The notes: generated from the letters alone by a model not told the origin. A DNA stretch of 64,000 nucleotides from Enterocloster bolteae (GCF_002234575.2 NZ_CP022464.2:1984001-2048000); one strand, 5' to 3'; positions 18,194-26,719 are shown, counted from the first letter of the stretch. Made by a program: numbers and translations.

Positions 18194-18697
18194 GTGAAAA
18201 AGAATATCAGTTATATTCCTATGGATTCCACCCTTGAAATTTGGTTGCTGGAAAAGCTAATTAAAGAGCCACCGAAAAGTGACTGTGTGGAAGATTTTCT
18301 GTCTGGCATCCGGGATATGATCAGCGGAGAGGTATCTTCTTTGATTTTGGGAGCATCAGAAGAAACAGAGCTATCTGCCAGTGCTCTGTCGGATGGGATT
18401 ATAATTGGAGAATTGGAAATTCATCCGAAAAGCAGAAAGGTTCTGCAGAAAGGTTCAGAAATCAGCCTGACTCCAAAAGAGTTTGACATTCTGTATTTTC
18501 TTGCCCAGAATCGGGGCGAGGTCTTTACTAAAGAGCAGATTTATCGTGCAGTCTGGGAAGATGATTATCTGCTGGATGACAGCAACATCATGGCATTTAT
18601 CCGAAAACTGCGCAAGAAGATTGAGCCTGACCCAGATGCTCCGAAGTACATTTTGACTATCTGGGGCATCGGGTACAAGTTTAATGATCAACTATAA
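18194..18697 (+). CDS. winged-helix regulator without receiver domain
   Basis: A 167-residue DNA-binding protein. The C-terminal 95 residues are an OmpR/PhoB-type winged helix: LTPKEFDILYFLAQNRGEVF, then EQIYRAVWEDDYLLDDSNIM, and the wing LTIWGIGYKF. The first 70 residues are not a receiver domain: they are too short and have no phospho-acceptor aspartate pattern or KPF ending. It therefore is probably not regulated by a kinase in the usual way. It follows mgtA copy 1 by 15 bp with GTG start behind GGAGG and most likely controls the magnesium transport genes. A strong terminator follows at 18701. Confidence 0.8.
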   Translation: MKKNISYIPMDSTLEIWLLEKLIKEPPKSDCVEDFLSGIRDMISGEVSSLILGASEETELSASALSDGIIIGELEIHPKSRKVLQKGSEISLTPKEFDILYFLAQNRGEVFTKEQIYRAVWEDDYLLDDSNIMAFIRKLRKKIEPDPDAPKYILTIWGIGYKFNDQL

Positions 18698-18700
18698 AAT

Positions 18701-18736
18701 AGGCGGACTGAGACCACTTTCGGTTTCAGCCCGCCT
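18701..18736 (+). terminator. terminator after the winged-helix gene
   Basis: AGGCGG-A-CTGA-G-ACC / GGT-T-TCAG-C-CCGCCT forms a nearly perfect hairpin with a six-base loop three bases past the stop; the T-run after it is short. Confidence 0.65.
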
Positions 18737-18740
18737 GAAT

Positions 18741-18780
18741 TCTTGCCAAATCGCAAGGAAATTGCAAGGTTTTAGCCATG
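18741..18780 (+). repeat. 40-bp repeat, copy 1
   Basis: This 40-mer (TCTTGCCAAATC.CAAGGAAA and on to TTTTAGCCATG) recurs at 20283-20322 with about two mismatches. At the second site it contains the left arm of a terminator. Here the right arm is missing and IS110-like relic sequence follows, so copy 1 looks interrupted within the loop. Confidence 0.7.
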
Positions 18781-18954
18781 GGAGTCACCTTGTGCTTGTT
18801 GTATTATTAAGCCTGTGCCTGTTGCAAGGTATTGTTCCGCAGCTTCAGCCGGTATACTTCTCAAACATGTATAAAGAGAATAAAGCCCCAAGAGATTTTG
18901 AGAGTGGTATTGGACCGCTTTTCCATGATTTCAAAAAGAATTATATTTAAAGGA

Positions 18955-19285
18955 CGAAGGATGGCAACCATACTTTTACCTTTGGAAACATCAATACCTA
19001 CTGCGTTCATGTTCATAAATTTGTCACTCCTTAAGATTTATAATGCAAAAGATCAATACCAACTTTACTCATTGCTTATTCAATCTACTGTGGTGTGACA
19101 CGAACGCACTGAAAGTGGTTCAACCTGCATAAAACGAACGCTGCGAATGAGGAGCTGGTTATCAGTCTCAAAAACGGACGTGTAAGTCCAAGAAAGGAAG
19201 CCGATATACCGATTGCCCCATCATTATACAGCTTAAGCAATAAGATGGCTAACAACCTAACTGGTTGTTAAGTATATTAACCAAT
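18955..19285 (-). pseudogene. IS110-family element relic (recombinase start and leader end)
   Basis: Minus strand from 19012 reads MNAVGIDVSKGKSMVAIL, the N-terminal RuvC-like block with the first catalytic aspartate of IS110 recombinases, then degenerates. Upstream (19020-19285) the noncoding end is clearly related to that of the intact IS110 at 28.8-30.3 kb. It shares TCATTATACAGCTTAA, ACCTGCATAAAACGAACG versus ACCTGCATAAATCGAACG, and a terminal hairpin (AACAACC/GGTTGTT against CCCAAC/GTTGGG). Most of the recombinase gene has been deleted. Confidence 0.75.
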
Positions 19286-19313
19286 TTATATTGTAGTAGA
19301 AGGGAGGATTAAA

Positions 19314-20237
19314 GTGGAGAAAAAATCGAATCCCCATAATACCGCACAAAAGGCTGCAATGTACGTTTCCAGTATCAGTATCATTGTCAATCTCCTTTTG
19401 TCTTTATTTAAATTGATTGCCGGAATCATCGCAAGATCTGACGCCATGATTTCCGATGCAGTTCATTCAGCGTCCGATGTGCTTAGCACTATTGTGGTTA
19501 TCGTTGGATCAAAAATATCGAGCAAGGAATCCGATACAGAGCATCCTTACGGACATGAGCGTATTGAATGCGTATCATCCATTATCCTCTCGGGTATGCT
19601 TCTGGTAACTGGAATTGGAATCGGAATTGTTGGGGTGAAAAAGATTATTGCCGGCAGCACAGGGGATGATTTGACAGTTCCGGGAATATTGGCTCTTATG
19701 GCCGCCGTAGTATCCATTATTGTAAAGGAGTGGATGTATTGGTTTACCAGATCGGTGGCAAAGAAGATTAATTCCGGCTCTCTGATGGCAGATGCGTGGC
19801 ACCACCGTTCAGATGCTCTATCTTCTATTGGTTCGTTTGCGGGGATTTTGGGGGCAAGGCTTGGCTATCCTATTTTAGATTCAATTGCCAGCGTTATCAT
19901 TTGTGTGGTGATTGTGAAGGTGTCCATGGATATTTTCTATGATGCCATCAATAAAATGGTAGATCATTCCTGTAATGAGGCTACTGAAGATAAAATACGA
20001 AGTCTCATTGCCACAATCCCTGGAATAAGGCGTATTGACCTACTACACACCCGCCTGTTTGGTATGAAAATATATGTGGATATTGAGATCGCTGTAGATG
20101 AAAACTTACGGTTAAAAGAAGCGCATCATATTGCTGAGCAGGTTCATTACTCAGTAGAAAATTCCTTTCCAGAAGTAAAACACTGCATGGTTCATGTAAA
20201 TCCAGCAAGCACTGTACCTGTTGGCAGTACAAAGTAG
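19314..20237 (+). CDS. cation diffusion facilitator (CDF) exporter
   Basis: Six-helix metal/proton antiporter of 307 residues in the cytoplasmic membrane with a C-terminal cytosolic domain. The metal site is visible as HxxxD in helix 2 (DAVHSASDV) and in helix 5 (DAWHHRSDAL). The intracellular loop carries HPYGHERIE, typical for Fe/Zn/Mn-type CDF proteins. The GTG start follows GGGAGG. It sits within the magnesium island between the winged-helix gene and mgtC, so it may export a competing divalent cation when uptake pumps run. The ion cannot be fixed by sequence; the HxxxD/HxxxD pair leaves Zn2+, Mn2+ or Fe2+ open. Confidence 0.9.
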   Translation: MEKKSNPHNTAQKAAMYVSSISIIVNLLLSLFKLIAGIIARSDAMISDAVHSASDVLSTIVVIVGSKISSKESDTEHPYGHERIECVSSIILSGMLLVTGIGIGIVGVKKIIAGSTGDDLTVPGILALMAAVVSIIVKEWMYWFTRSVAKKINSGSLMADAWHHRSDALSSIGSFAGILGARLGYPILDSIASVIICVVIVKVSMDIFYDAINKMVDHSCNEATEDKIRSLIATIPGIRRIDLLHTRLFGMKIYVDIEIAVDENLRLKEAHHIAEQVHYSVENSFPEVKHCMVHVNPASTVPVGSTK

Positions 20238-20282
20238 AACATAGCGATCTATGAACTATTATTAACGTATTATCTTTTGAAA

Positions 20283-20345
20283 TCTTGCCAAATCACAAGG
20301 AAATCGCAAGGTTTTAGCCATGTGCTTTTCCTTGCGGTTTTTATA
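20283..20345 (+). terminator. terminator/attenuator between CDF gene and mgtC, with repeat copy 2
   Basis: The 40-bp repeat (20283-20322) overlaps a hairpin CGCAAGG (20305-20311) / CCTTGCG (20330-20336) followed by GTTTTTAT. It ends about 30 bases before the mgtC start, so it may either terminate the CDF transcript or attenuate mgtC expression. Confidence 0.65.
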
Positions 20346-20376
20346 TACTGTTCGTGGTCGATGGGAGGTGATTTAC

Positions 20377-21054
20377 ATGTTTTACACCGATTTTATTTTA
20401 AGAATCTCCCTCTCCTTGGTGCTTGGCTTTCTGATTGGATTGGAACGGCAGCTAACCGGCCATCCGGCGGGTATTCGTATCAATGTGTTGATTTGCATGG
20501 GAACCAGCTTCTTTACCTTGTTTCCAATGCTCTATGGCTCGGATCAGGTATTTCGTGTTGGGAGTAGTATTATATCTGGTGTTGGTTTTTTATGCAGCGG
20601 TGTGATTTTTAAGGACAGCGGAACAGTGCGTGGAATGAATACTGCGGCAACGCTATGGTGTACAGCTGCAATTGGCATTCTTGCAAGTACAGGGATGTAT
20701 GCAATGGCAATCACTGCCGCTGGTATTTTGATTGCCTCAAACTCGATTCTGCGTCCTCTTGCAAGAAAGATGAACCCAATCACAGCTGGTGATGAATTTG
20801 AAAAACAATATCGTATTTCGGTCATTTGTCAGGAAGCTGCAGAGCAGGAAATTCGTCTGTTGCTTATTAACAGCAATTCATGCAAAACTCTGTTCCTGAA
20901 TAATCTGGAAAGCGGCGATGTTGTTGGTGATAAGGTTGAGATCATTGCGAAATACTGTTCTGTTGGAAAACCTAAAAACAATGTTTTAGAGGGAATCGTT
21001 GGGCAGGCATTGGCAATCCCGGAAGTTGTAAGTGCTGGCTGGGAGGTGTTGTGA
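20377..21054 (+). CDS. mgtC: MgtC/SapB family membrane protein
   Basis: 225-residue inner-membrane protein with the conserved MgtC N-terminal domain: four to five helices and the signatures GFLIGLERQLTGHPAGIRIN and GVGFLCSGVIFKDSGTVRGM, followed by NTAATLWCTAAIG. A smaller C-terminal cytosolic domain follows (residues 150-225). The open frame starts further upstream, but ATG 20377 follows GGGAGGTGAT and matches the family start. MgtC proteins accompany Mg2+ P-type ATPases and are needed at low Mg2+ in several bacteria. Here it is followed without gap by two small membrane proteins, a leader ORF and the second mgtA, so these are probably one transcription unit. Confidence 0.92.
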   Translation: MFYTDFILRISLSLVLGFLIGLERQLTGHPAGIRINVLICMGTSFFTLFPMLYGSDQVFRVGSSIISGVGFLCSGVIFKDSGTVRGMNTAATLWCTAAIGILASTGMYAMAITAAGILIASNSILRPLARKMNPITAGDEFEKQYRISVICQEAAEQEIRLLLINSNSCKTLFLNNLESGDVVGDKVEIIAKYCSVGKPKNNVLEGIVGQALAIPEVVSAGWEVL

Positions 21055-21294
21055 GTGAAGACGAAAATCAAAGATTACAAACTGGCAATTTTCTTGGCAC
21101 TTTACTCCGTGTTCACAATAATATGTGGCTGTTTAAGCGGGATGTTCTCTAAACTGAGAATTTTGATGTTTCAGATTTGGTATCAGGTAACTGCTGTTAT
21201 TTGGTTTATCCTTGCTGTTACAGTGATTATACTGCTCATCAGGCTTCTGAGGCTGAATAAACTAAAAAATGAAGTTAAACATTGGAAGGAGTGA
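21055..21294 (+). CDS. small membrane protein of the magnesium island
   Basis: 79 residues starting with GTG directly after the mgtC stop (ATG-free junction TGAGTG), so translation is probably coupled to mgtC. Two hydrophobic helices (about residues 10-28 and 38-62) are followed by a basic tail (LRLNKLKNEVKHWKE). I recognise no family. Position between mgtC and mgtA suggests an accessory or regulatory role for one of the transport proteins. Confidence 0.6.
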   Translation: MKTKIKDYKLAIFLALYSVFTIICGCLSGMFSKLRILMFQIWYQVTAVIWFILAVTVIILLIRLLRLNKLKNEVKHWKE

Positions 21295-21300
21295 GAAAAT

Positions 21301-21612
21301 ATGGACTTTACATGCATCTTTTTCGGCATCCTCTTTACTATTGCAGGCTTTGTGTTTGCCTGCGGAAAAGGACATATTCACTTATCTGAGTGGAAAAATA
21401 TGCCGCAGGAAGAGAAAGATAAAATAAAAATTATCCCGCTTTGCCGTAACATCGGGGAAGTCATTGCACTTAATGGTATTATCTTTCTGATGAAGGGGCT
21501 TTGGTCAGGATTTCCAAATCACTGGTTTGTATGTGCAATGATTGCATGGCTAATCGTTGCGGGCTTTGATGTCTGGTATATCGAAAAAAGTAACCGATAT
21601 CGCAGACCGTGA
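21301..21612 (+). CDS. DUF3784-like membrane protein
   Basis: 103 residues with three predicted helices. The central hydrophilic loop HLSEWKNMPQEEKDKIKI is the hallmark of DUF3784 proteins of Firmicutes (W-K-x-M-P-x-E-E-K), followed by a Cys/Arg pair (LCRN) and two further helices. ATG after AAGGAGTGAGAAA. The family has no established biochemical role. It lies in the mgtC-mgtA transcription unit. Confidence 0.7.
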   Translation: MDFTCIFFGILFTIAGFVFACGKGHIHLSEWKNMPQEEKDKIKIIPLCRNIGEVIALNGIIFLMKGLWSGFPNHWFVCAMIAWLIVAGFDVWYIEKSNRYRRP

Positions 21613-21663
21613 TCCGCATTGCGGTTTCACATAGATAGTTTTAAAGAATGTGAGGTGAAAGAC

Positions 21664-21771
21664 ATGGACTCTGAAAGCAGTCCACGAAGGCAGAGAATAT
21701 TGTATGGGTGTACGGAGATTCCGTGTCCCTCATATAATCTTCCTTGCCCCTATGAAAATTCAAGGAGGTAA
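21664..21771 (+). CDS. 35-residue leader ORF overlapping the mgtA ribosome-binding site
   Basis: Short ORF with its own good ribosome-binding site (GAGGTGAAAGAC-ATG). The product starts with acidic residues (MDSES), then PRRQR, and its second half is rich in Pro and Cys (IPCPSYNLPCPYENSRR). Its last two codons AGG AGG are exactly the Shine-Dalgarno sequence of the following mgtA, whose ATG lies five bases after the leader's stop. Ribosomes finishing or stalling on the leader must therefore affect mgtA initiation. In enterobacteria, short Pro-rich leader peptides (MgtL, MgtP) regulate Mg2+ transporter genes; homology is not claimed, only a similar layout. Confidence 0.6.
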   Translation: MDSESSPRRQRILYGCTEIPCPSYNLPCPYENSRR

Positions 21772-21776
21772 GACCA

Positions 21777-24542
21777 ATGAACAAGAAAGAAAACCGTATG
21801 GCTGTTCGTCAGACTGTCGAAAAGACAGTTATCCGTGACGAACAGAACCGCCGCATGCAATTTGCGGCAACCAATCCCATTAAAGAGGTTTTGAAAAACC
21901 TTCATACCACACTTCGGGGATTAGATGCAGGAGCAGTACCCGTAAGTCGTACTAAATATGGCACCAATAAAGTAACACATGAAAAAAAGAAGTCCTTGGC
22001 AAAACGGCTGGTCAGTGCGTTTATCAACCCTTTTACAGCCATTCTGTTTTGCCTGGCACTGGTATCAACCATTACAGATATGATTCTACCTTATTTTTCT
22101 CTGTTTGGCAGTGTGCCGGATGATTTTGACTGTCTGACGGTAGTTATCATTTTAACGATGGTATTCATTTCGGGTACGCTTCGGTTTGTCCAGGAATCCA
22201 GAAGTGGAAATGCAGCAGAAAAGTTGTTAGCCATGATTACGACCACTTGCACCGTTACTCGTAGGAACCAGGAAAAAATAGAAATCCCTATGGATGATTT
22301 GGTGGTTGGAGATATTGTACATCTGTCTGCTGGAGACATGATTCCGGCGGATGTGCGTATTTTGGATGCGAAGGATTTGTTTGTCAGTCAGGCAAGTCTT
22401 ACTGGTGAGAGTGAACCCATTGAAAAAAAACCCAATGTGAGCGCACAGAAAGAGAGTGTGACCGATTACACAAACATTGCTTTTATGGGGAGTAATGTAA
22501 TTTCAGGCAGCGCAACAGCTGTTGTTGTTTGTGTTGGCGATCATACTCTGTTTGGATCCATGGCGTCCGCAGTTGCCGGAGAAGCGGTTGAAACAAGCTT
22601 TACCAAGGGTGTCAACGCCGTTTCTTGGGTGCTGATCCGTTTTATGCTCGTCATGGTTCCGCTGGTGTTCTTCGTCAACGGCATCACCAAGGGCGACTGG
22701 TTGGAGGCCTTCTTATTCGGCATTTCTATTGCTGTCGGTTTGACACCGGAAATGCTGCCAATGATTGTAACAACCTGTCTTGCGAAAGGTGCTGTTTCCA
22801 TGAGCAAAAAGCAGACAATCGTTAAAAACCTCAATTCTATTCAGAACTTCGGTGCTATTGATATTCTCTGCACCGACAAGACTGGCACGCTGACCCAGGA
22901 TAAGGTTGTGCTGGAATACCACCTGAATGTAAATGGCGAGGACGATACGCGAGTACTGCGTCACGCTTATCTCAATAGTTACTTCCAGACTGGCTATAAA
23001 AACCTGATGGATTTGGCAATTATCCATAAGACGGAGGAGGAAGAAGCCGCAGATTCGCGTCTTATTGACCTGTCCGAAAACTATGTAAAGGTGGATGAGA
23101 TTCCTTTTGACTTCACACGTCGCCGTCTTACTACTGTGGTACAGGATAAAAACGGCAAAACCCAAATGGTAACAAAAGGCGCTGTGGAAGAAATGCTCTC
23201 TATTTGCGCATTTGCAGAGTGCGATGGAGGAGTGAAGCCTCTGACTGATGACGTCCGTTGCCGGATTTTGGAGACAGTGGATGATCTGAACGACAAGGGA
23301 TTTCGCGTTTTGGCGATTGCACAGAAAAGTAATCCATCTCCCGTTGGCGCATTTGGTGTCAAAGATGAATGTGACATGGTGCTGATTGGATATCTGGCAT
23401 TCCTGGATCCTCCAAAAGAATCTACTGCGGATGCAATTAAGGCTTTGAAAGACCACGGTGTTACCACCAAAATTTTGACTGGTGATAATGACAAAGTGAC
23501 TCGTACCATCTGCAAGCAGGTGGGGATGAAGGTTCGCAATATGCTTCTTGGCGCTGATTTGGAACACATGAGCGATACAGAGCTTGCAAGAGCGGCAGAG
23601 TTTACAGATGTATTTGCAAAGCTGACCCCCGATCAGAAAGCCCGTGTGGTTTCTGTTCTTCGTGAAAACGGTCATACGGTCGGTTTCATGGGTGACGGTA
23701 TCAACGATGCCGCAGCTATGAAAACTGCCGACATTGGCATTTCGGTGGATACTGCCGTGGATGTTGCAAAGGAATCTGCCGATATCATTCTGCTAGAAAA
23801 AGACCTGATGGTTTTGGAACAGGGCATCATTGAGGGACGTAAAACTTATGCCAACATGATCAAATACATTAAAATGACCGCATCATCCAACTTCGGCAAT
23901 ATGTTCTCGGTACTGGCGGCTTCTGCGCTGCTGCCGTTCCTGCCGATGATGAGCGTGCACCTGATTTTCCTGAACCTGATTTATGACTTGTCCTGCACGG
24001 CAATTCCATGGGACAATGTGGATGAGGAGTTCATCGCCAAACCACGTAAATGGGATGCTTCCAGTGTTGGAAGTTTTATGATCTGGATTGGGCCAACCAG
24101 CTCCATCTTCGATTTTACAACCTATATTTTCATGTACTTTGTATTTTGCCCGTTGTTCGTATCCAACGGCGTGTTGTTCAATGATTTGCCCGCCCATTTC
24201 AGCGGTGCAGAACTGGCAACGCTTCAGAAGCAGTATATCGGAATGTTCCAAGCCGGATGGTTCGTGGAATCTATGTGGAGCCAGACGTTGGTCATTCACA
24301 TGATCCGTACTCCGAAGCTACCCTTCATTCAGAGTCGTGCGTCTGCTCCGGTGACTTTGCTCACAATGACAGGAATTACGGTTCTGACCATCATTCCGTT
24401 TACTGTGTTTGGAACTATGCTGGGATTTGTTGCATTGCCTGCAACATACTTCGCTTATCTGATTCCATGTATTCTGCTGTATATGATTCTGGCAACAAGT
24501 TTGAAAAAAGCCTATGTTCGTCATTTCGGCGAACTGCTCTAA
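21777..24542 (+). CDS. mgtA: magnesium-transporting P-type ATPase, copy 2
   Basis: 921-residue P3B-type Mg2+ importer. Motifs: TGES at 209-212, phosphorylated Asp367 in DKTGT, GDGIND in the hinge, and conserved membrane segments GISIAVGLTPEMLPMIV and LNLIYDLSCTAIPWDNVD. It is longer than copy 1 at the N-terminus (about 30 extra residues, KENRMAVRQTVEK...). The two copies share the whole domain order but differ throughout, so they are old paralogues and not a recent duplication. The start ATG is preceded by AGGAGG that lies inside the leader ORF. A 55-residue membrane protein follows 12 bp downstream. Confidence 0.95.
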   Translation: MNKKENRMAVRQTVEKTVIRDEQNRRMQFAATNPIKEVLKNLHTTLRGLDAGAVPVSRTKYGTNKVTHEKKKSLAKRLVSAFINPFTAILFCLALVSTITDMILPYFSLFGSVPDDFDCLTVVIILTMVFISGTLRFVQESRSGNAAEKLLAMITTTCTVTRRNQEKIEIPMDDLVVGDIVHLSAGDMIPADVRILDAKDLFVSQASLTGESEPIEKKPNVSAQKESVTDYTNIAFMGSNVISGSATAVVVCVGDHTLFGSMASAVAGEAVETSFTKGVNAVSWVLIRFMLVMVPLVFFVNGITKGDWLEAFLFGISIAVGLTPEMLPMIVTTCLAKGAVSMSKKQTIVKNLNSIQNFGAIDILCTDKTGTLTQDKVVLEYHLNVNGEDDTRVLRHAYLNSYFQTGYKNLMDLAIIHKTEEEEAADSRLIDLSENYVKVDEIPFDFTRRRLTTVVQDKNGKTQMVTKGAVEEMLSICAFAECDGGVKPLTDDVRCRILETVDDLNDKGFRVLAIAQKSNPSPVGAFGVKDECDMVLIGYLAFLDPPKESTADAIKALKDHGVTTKILTGDNDKVTRTICKQVGMKVRNMLLGADLEHMSDTELARAAEFTDVFAKLTPDQKARVVSVLRENGHTVGFMGDGINDAAAMKTADIGISVDTAVDVAKESADIILLEKDLMVLEQGIIEGRKTYANMIKYIKMTASSNFGNMFSVLAASALLPFLPMMSVHLIFLNLIYDLSCTAIPWDNVDEEFIAKPRKWDASSVGSFMIWIGPTSSIFDFTTYIFMYFVFCPLFVSNGVLFNDLPAHFSGAELATLQKQYIGMFQAGWFVESMWSQTLVIHMIRTPKLPFIQSRASAPVTLLTMTGITVLTIIPFTVFGTMLGFVALPATYFAYLIPCILLYMILATSLKKAYVRHFGELL

Positions 24543-24554
24543 GGGGGTGCAATG

Positions 24555-24722
24555 ATGAACTGGAAAGAACTTTGGATGACCTTTTTCGGAACTACCGAAT
24601 GGCTTGGTCTGAATATCGGCTTTTGGATGGCTATGGCAGTTGTGTTACTGATTGTCATTGTAATGAATGTAATATTTTGGTCTATGAAACCAAAAGCAGA
24701 TGCAAAAGAGCTTTATAAATAA
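24555..24722 (+). CDS. 55-residue single-helix membrane protein after mgtA
   Basis: Starts with ATG (24552 or 24555) behind AAGGGGGT overlapping the end of mgtA. The product begins MNWKELWMTFFGTTEWLGLN, has one long hydrophobic helix (about residues 21-44) and ends with a short charged tail (KPKADAKELYK). It is too short for family recognition. In enterobacteria, single-helix peptides (MgtR, MgtS) bind Mg2+ transporters and control their stability. Size, topology and position make this a candidate analogue, by inference only. Confidence 0.6.
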   Translation: MNWKELWMTFFGTTEWLGLNIGFWMAMAVVLLIVIVMNVIFWSMKPKADAKELYK

Positions 24723-24742
24723 GATGGAAATATGAATGAAGC

Positions 24743-24780
24743 AAGGGAGATACACAATTTTTTATTGTGGAATCTCCCTT
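24743..24780 (+). terminator. terminator of the magnesium transcription unit
   Basis: AAGGGAGAT (24743-24751) pairs with ATCTCCCTT (24772-24780), extended inward by ACACAAT/ATTGTGG, 20 bases after the small-protein stop. Confidence 0.7.
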
Positions 24781-24853
24781 ATCTATTATCATCAAATCAA
24801 GGCCCATTCAATCGTGATAATTTTGTGGTAAAACAAGTGCTTTTTCATTAAAT

Positions 24854-24889
24854 GTAAGCGTCAAATAGGTTCTTTCCAAAGTTAGTTGA
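24854..24889. repeat. ISL3 left inverted repeat
   Basis: 36 bp, exactly complementary to the right repeat; contains the transposase stop codon at 24882-24884. Confidence 0.9.
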
Positions 24890-26635
24890 TTTGATAATAA
24901 TACTCATTTAAAAGAACCTTTGCTTTTAATAAGCGAAAGTTGTTCCTGCCATACATAATACGTTTAATTAATTTGATTTTATTGACGCTTCCCTCTGCCA
25001 AACCGTTGTTAAACTTGTATTTTATTGCATTTTTTACTGCGTCAATATCGGATTTTAAACCATTGACATAAGTATCTATCTCGTCAACGTTCAGGGATTG
25101 GGCTGTTTCTATCCACAAATCCAGCTCATCATATTTTCCGGAAAACATAATTCGATGAAATTCCCTTAATAAATCATATAGCTGTCCGAGAATGGGATAC
25201 TTCTTAACTGCGGCTTCATATTGTTCCTCCGTTATGCCATTTGCCTTTTCTAATTTTCGATATATCAGCTGGCACAGACATTTGCGTGGAACATACTCAA
25301 CGGCGTCTGCCTCCGCAGCGGATATTCGTTTTTGATGTGTTCTTTCTTTTTGCATAAACACTCGCAGGGAATCAACAGTTCCATCGTATCCTTTCTGGCA
25401 GATATACTCATGAATCTTTTGATATGTGATGCCTTGTGCACGCATTTTTATTACATCCGATTCATAAGGGGCAAGTTTTCCTGGCCTTCTCGAATCATAA
25501 TGTCCGTTGCCTACAGGACAGTCGTCTTTTAAGTATTTTTTTATTGTCACAGTCGTGTGCCCGGTTAAACGTGAAATTTCATCAATGGAATGTCCACCAG
25601 CATAAAGCTGCCTTACCTCATTGATTGCAAGCTGTTTATTTTCAAGTCCCTGAATGTATTGTCTTTCACGAGCATTTTCTTGTATTTCTGGAATTTCATT
25701 CTCGGGAATTGCAAGGTATTCCCTTACAGTGGTTGTTGCCGAATGTAAAAGGAGGGCTATGTCATTTATTGTGTAGCCTTCATTTCTCTTTCTGTGGGCA
25801 AATACTATTCGTTCAGCCCGGTTTCTGGTATCATACAGTGCCTGCATCTGGGGATTGGCAGTTATTGCCGGTATAATCAGCCTTGACGGGAACAGGCGGT
25901 GCATGTATTTTTCAACTGCATCCGATAAATTTTTAAGCAGATGAAATCTGTCACTGACCTGTACTGCATCAGGATGGGCGTTGCTGGCGGCAGAGGAATA
26001 TGTCTGTGCCCCATCTCTGGAAATTACTTTTAAATTGGGATAGGATTTTAACCATTCCTCTACTTTTTTTGTTTCTCGGGAGTCAATAATGTCAATTATC
26101 CTATGTGTATCCAGATTCACCATGACAGTTCCATAGCTGTACCGTTTCCGAAATGCAAAATCATCCACACATATATTAATTACAGAAGATTTATCCACAT
26201 GTACTGGCATTTTTTTGAGCAGATCACAAATACTGCTCTTGCTTACCTGAATGGCATCTGCTTTCAATAATGCAGATGCACTCACTGAACTTAACTTGAC
26301 AGAAGTCATTAATATTCGGTCAATCAAACGTGTTGTCTTTTTTTCATTAGGAGAAATAAAACCAAATCTTTCTGAAAAAGTTTTATGGCTGCAATTGGGA
26401 TTGTCACAGAACATTTTTCTAACATTAAGCAATAATATCGTCTGTTTATCATGTAATGGAATGTCCTGAATTTCCCGCTGATATGTAGAATGTATCCTTG
26501 CTGAGTTGCTCCCAAAATATGGACATACGGTATGAACTTTACTACTCAGACCTCTATAATGACCACATTTGACTTTATTTTACAATCCAGACATTTTAGA
26601 GTGGAATCTAATAAATTTATCAGTTCTTGTTCCAT
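24882..26635 (-). pseudogene. ISL3 transposase with one N-terminal frameshift
   Basis: DDE transposase of the ISL3 family. The main frame supplies the zinc-ribbon end (CDNPNCSHKTFSERFGFI), the DDE domain with ICVDDFAFRKRYSYGTV and VISRDGAQTYSSAASNAHPD, a helix-turn-helix insert (GHSIDEISRLTGHTTVTIKK) and the usual C-terminal NGLAEGSVNKIKLIKRIMYG. The first 27 residues (MEQELINLLDSTLKCLDCK... at 26635) are in another frame. The join lies near 26550, where VVIIEV meets SSKVHTVCPY. The rest is intact for about 540 codons. Either a mutation or a sequencing indel explains this; programmed frameshifting is not typical of ISL3. Confidence 0.8.
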
Positions 26636-26683
26636 GGCAAACACCATCCTTTGAACCCATTATATCGCTTTGTTGTTATACAT

Positions 26684-26719
26684 TCAACTAACTTTGGAAA
26701 GAACCTATTTGACGCTTAC
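26684..26719. repeat. ISL3 right inverted repeat
   Basis: 36 bp, exact complement of the left repeat at 24854. Confidence 0.9.

Larger units (their letters stand above)
24854..26719. mobile_element. ISL3-family insertion sequence
   Basis: About 1,866 bp bounded by identical 36-bp inverted repeats (24854-24889 and 26684-26719; core GGTTCTTTCCAAAGTTAGTT). It carries one minus-strand transposase gene whose last codons lie inside the left repeat. I found no matching 8-bp target duplication in the flanks (CATTAAAT versus GGATAATC), so either the insertion is old or a flank has been rearranged. Perfect repeats imply it was active in the not too distant past. Confidence 0.9.

Noticed and set aside
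22713..23675. Long minus-strand ORF opposite mgtA copy 2
   Set aside because: Lies wholly antisense to a clearly conserved P-type ATPase and has Cys/His-rich composition typical of an antisense shadow frame.
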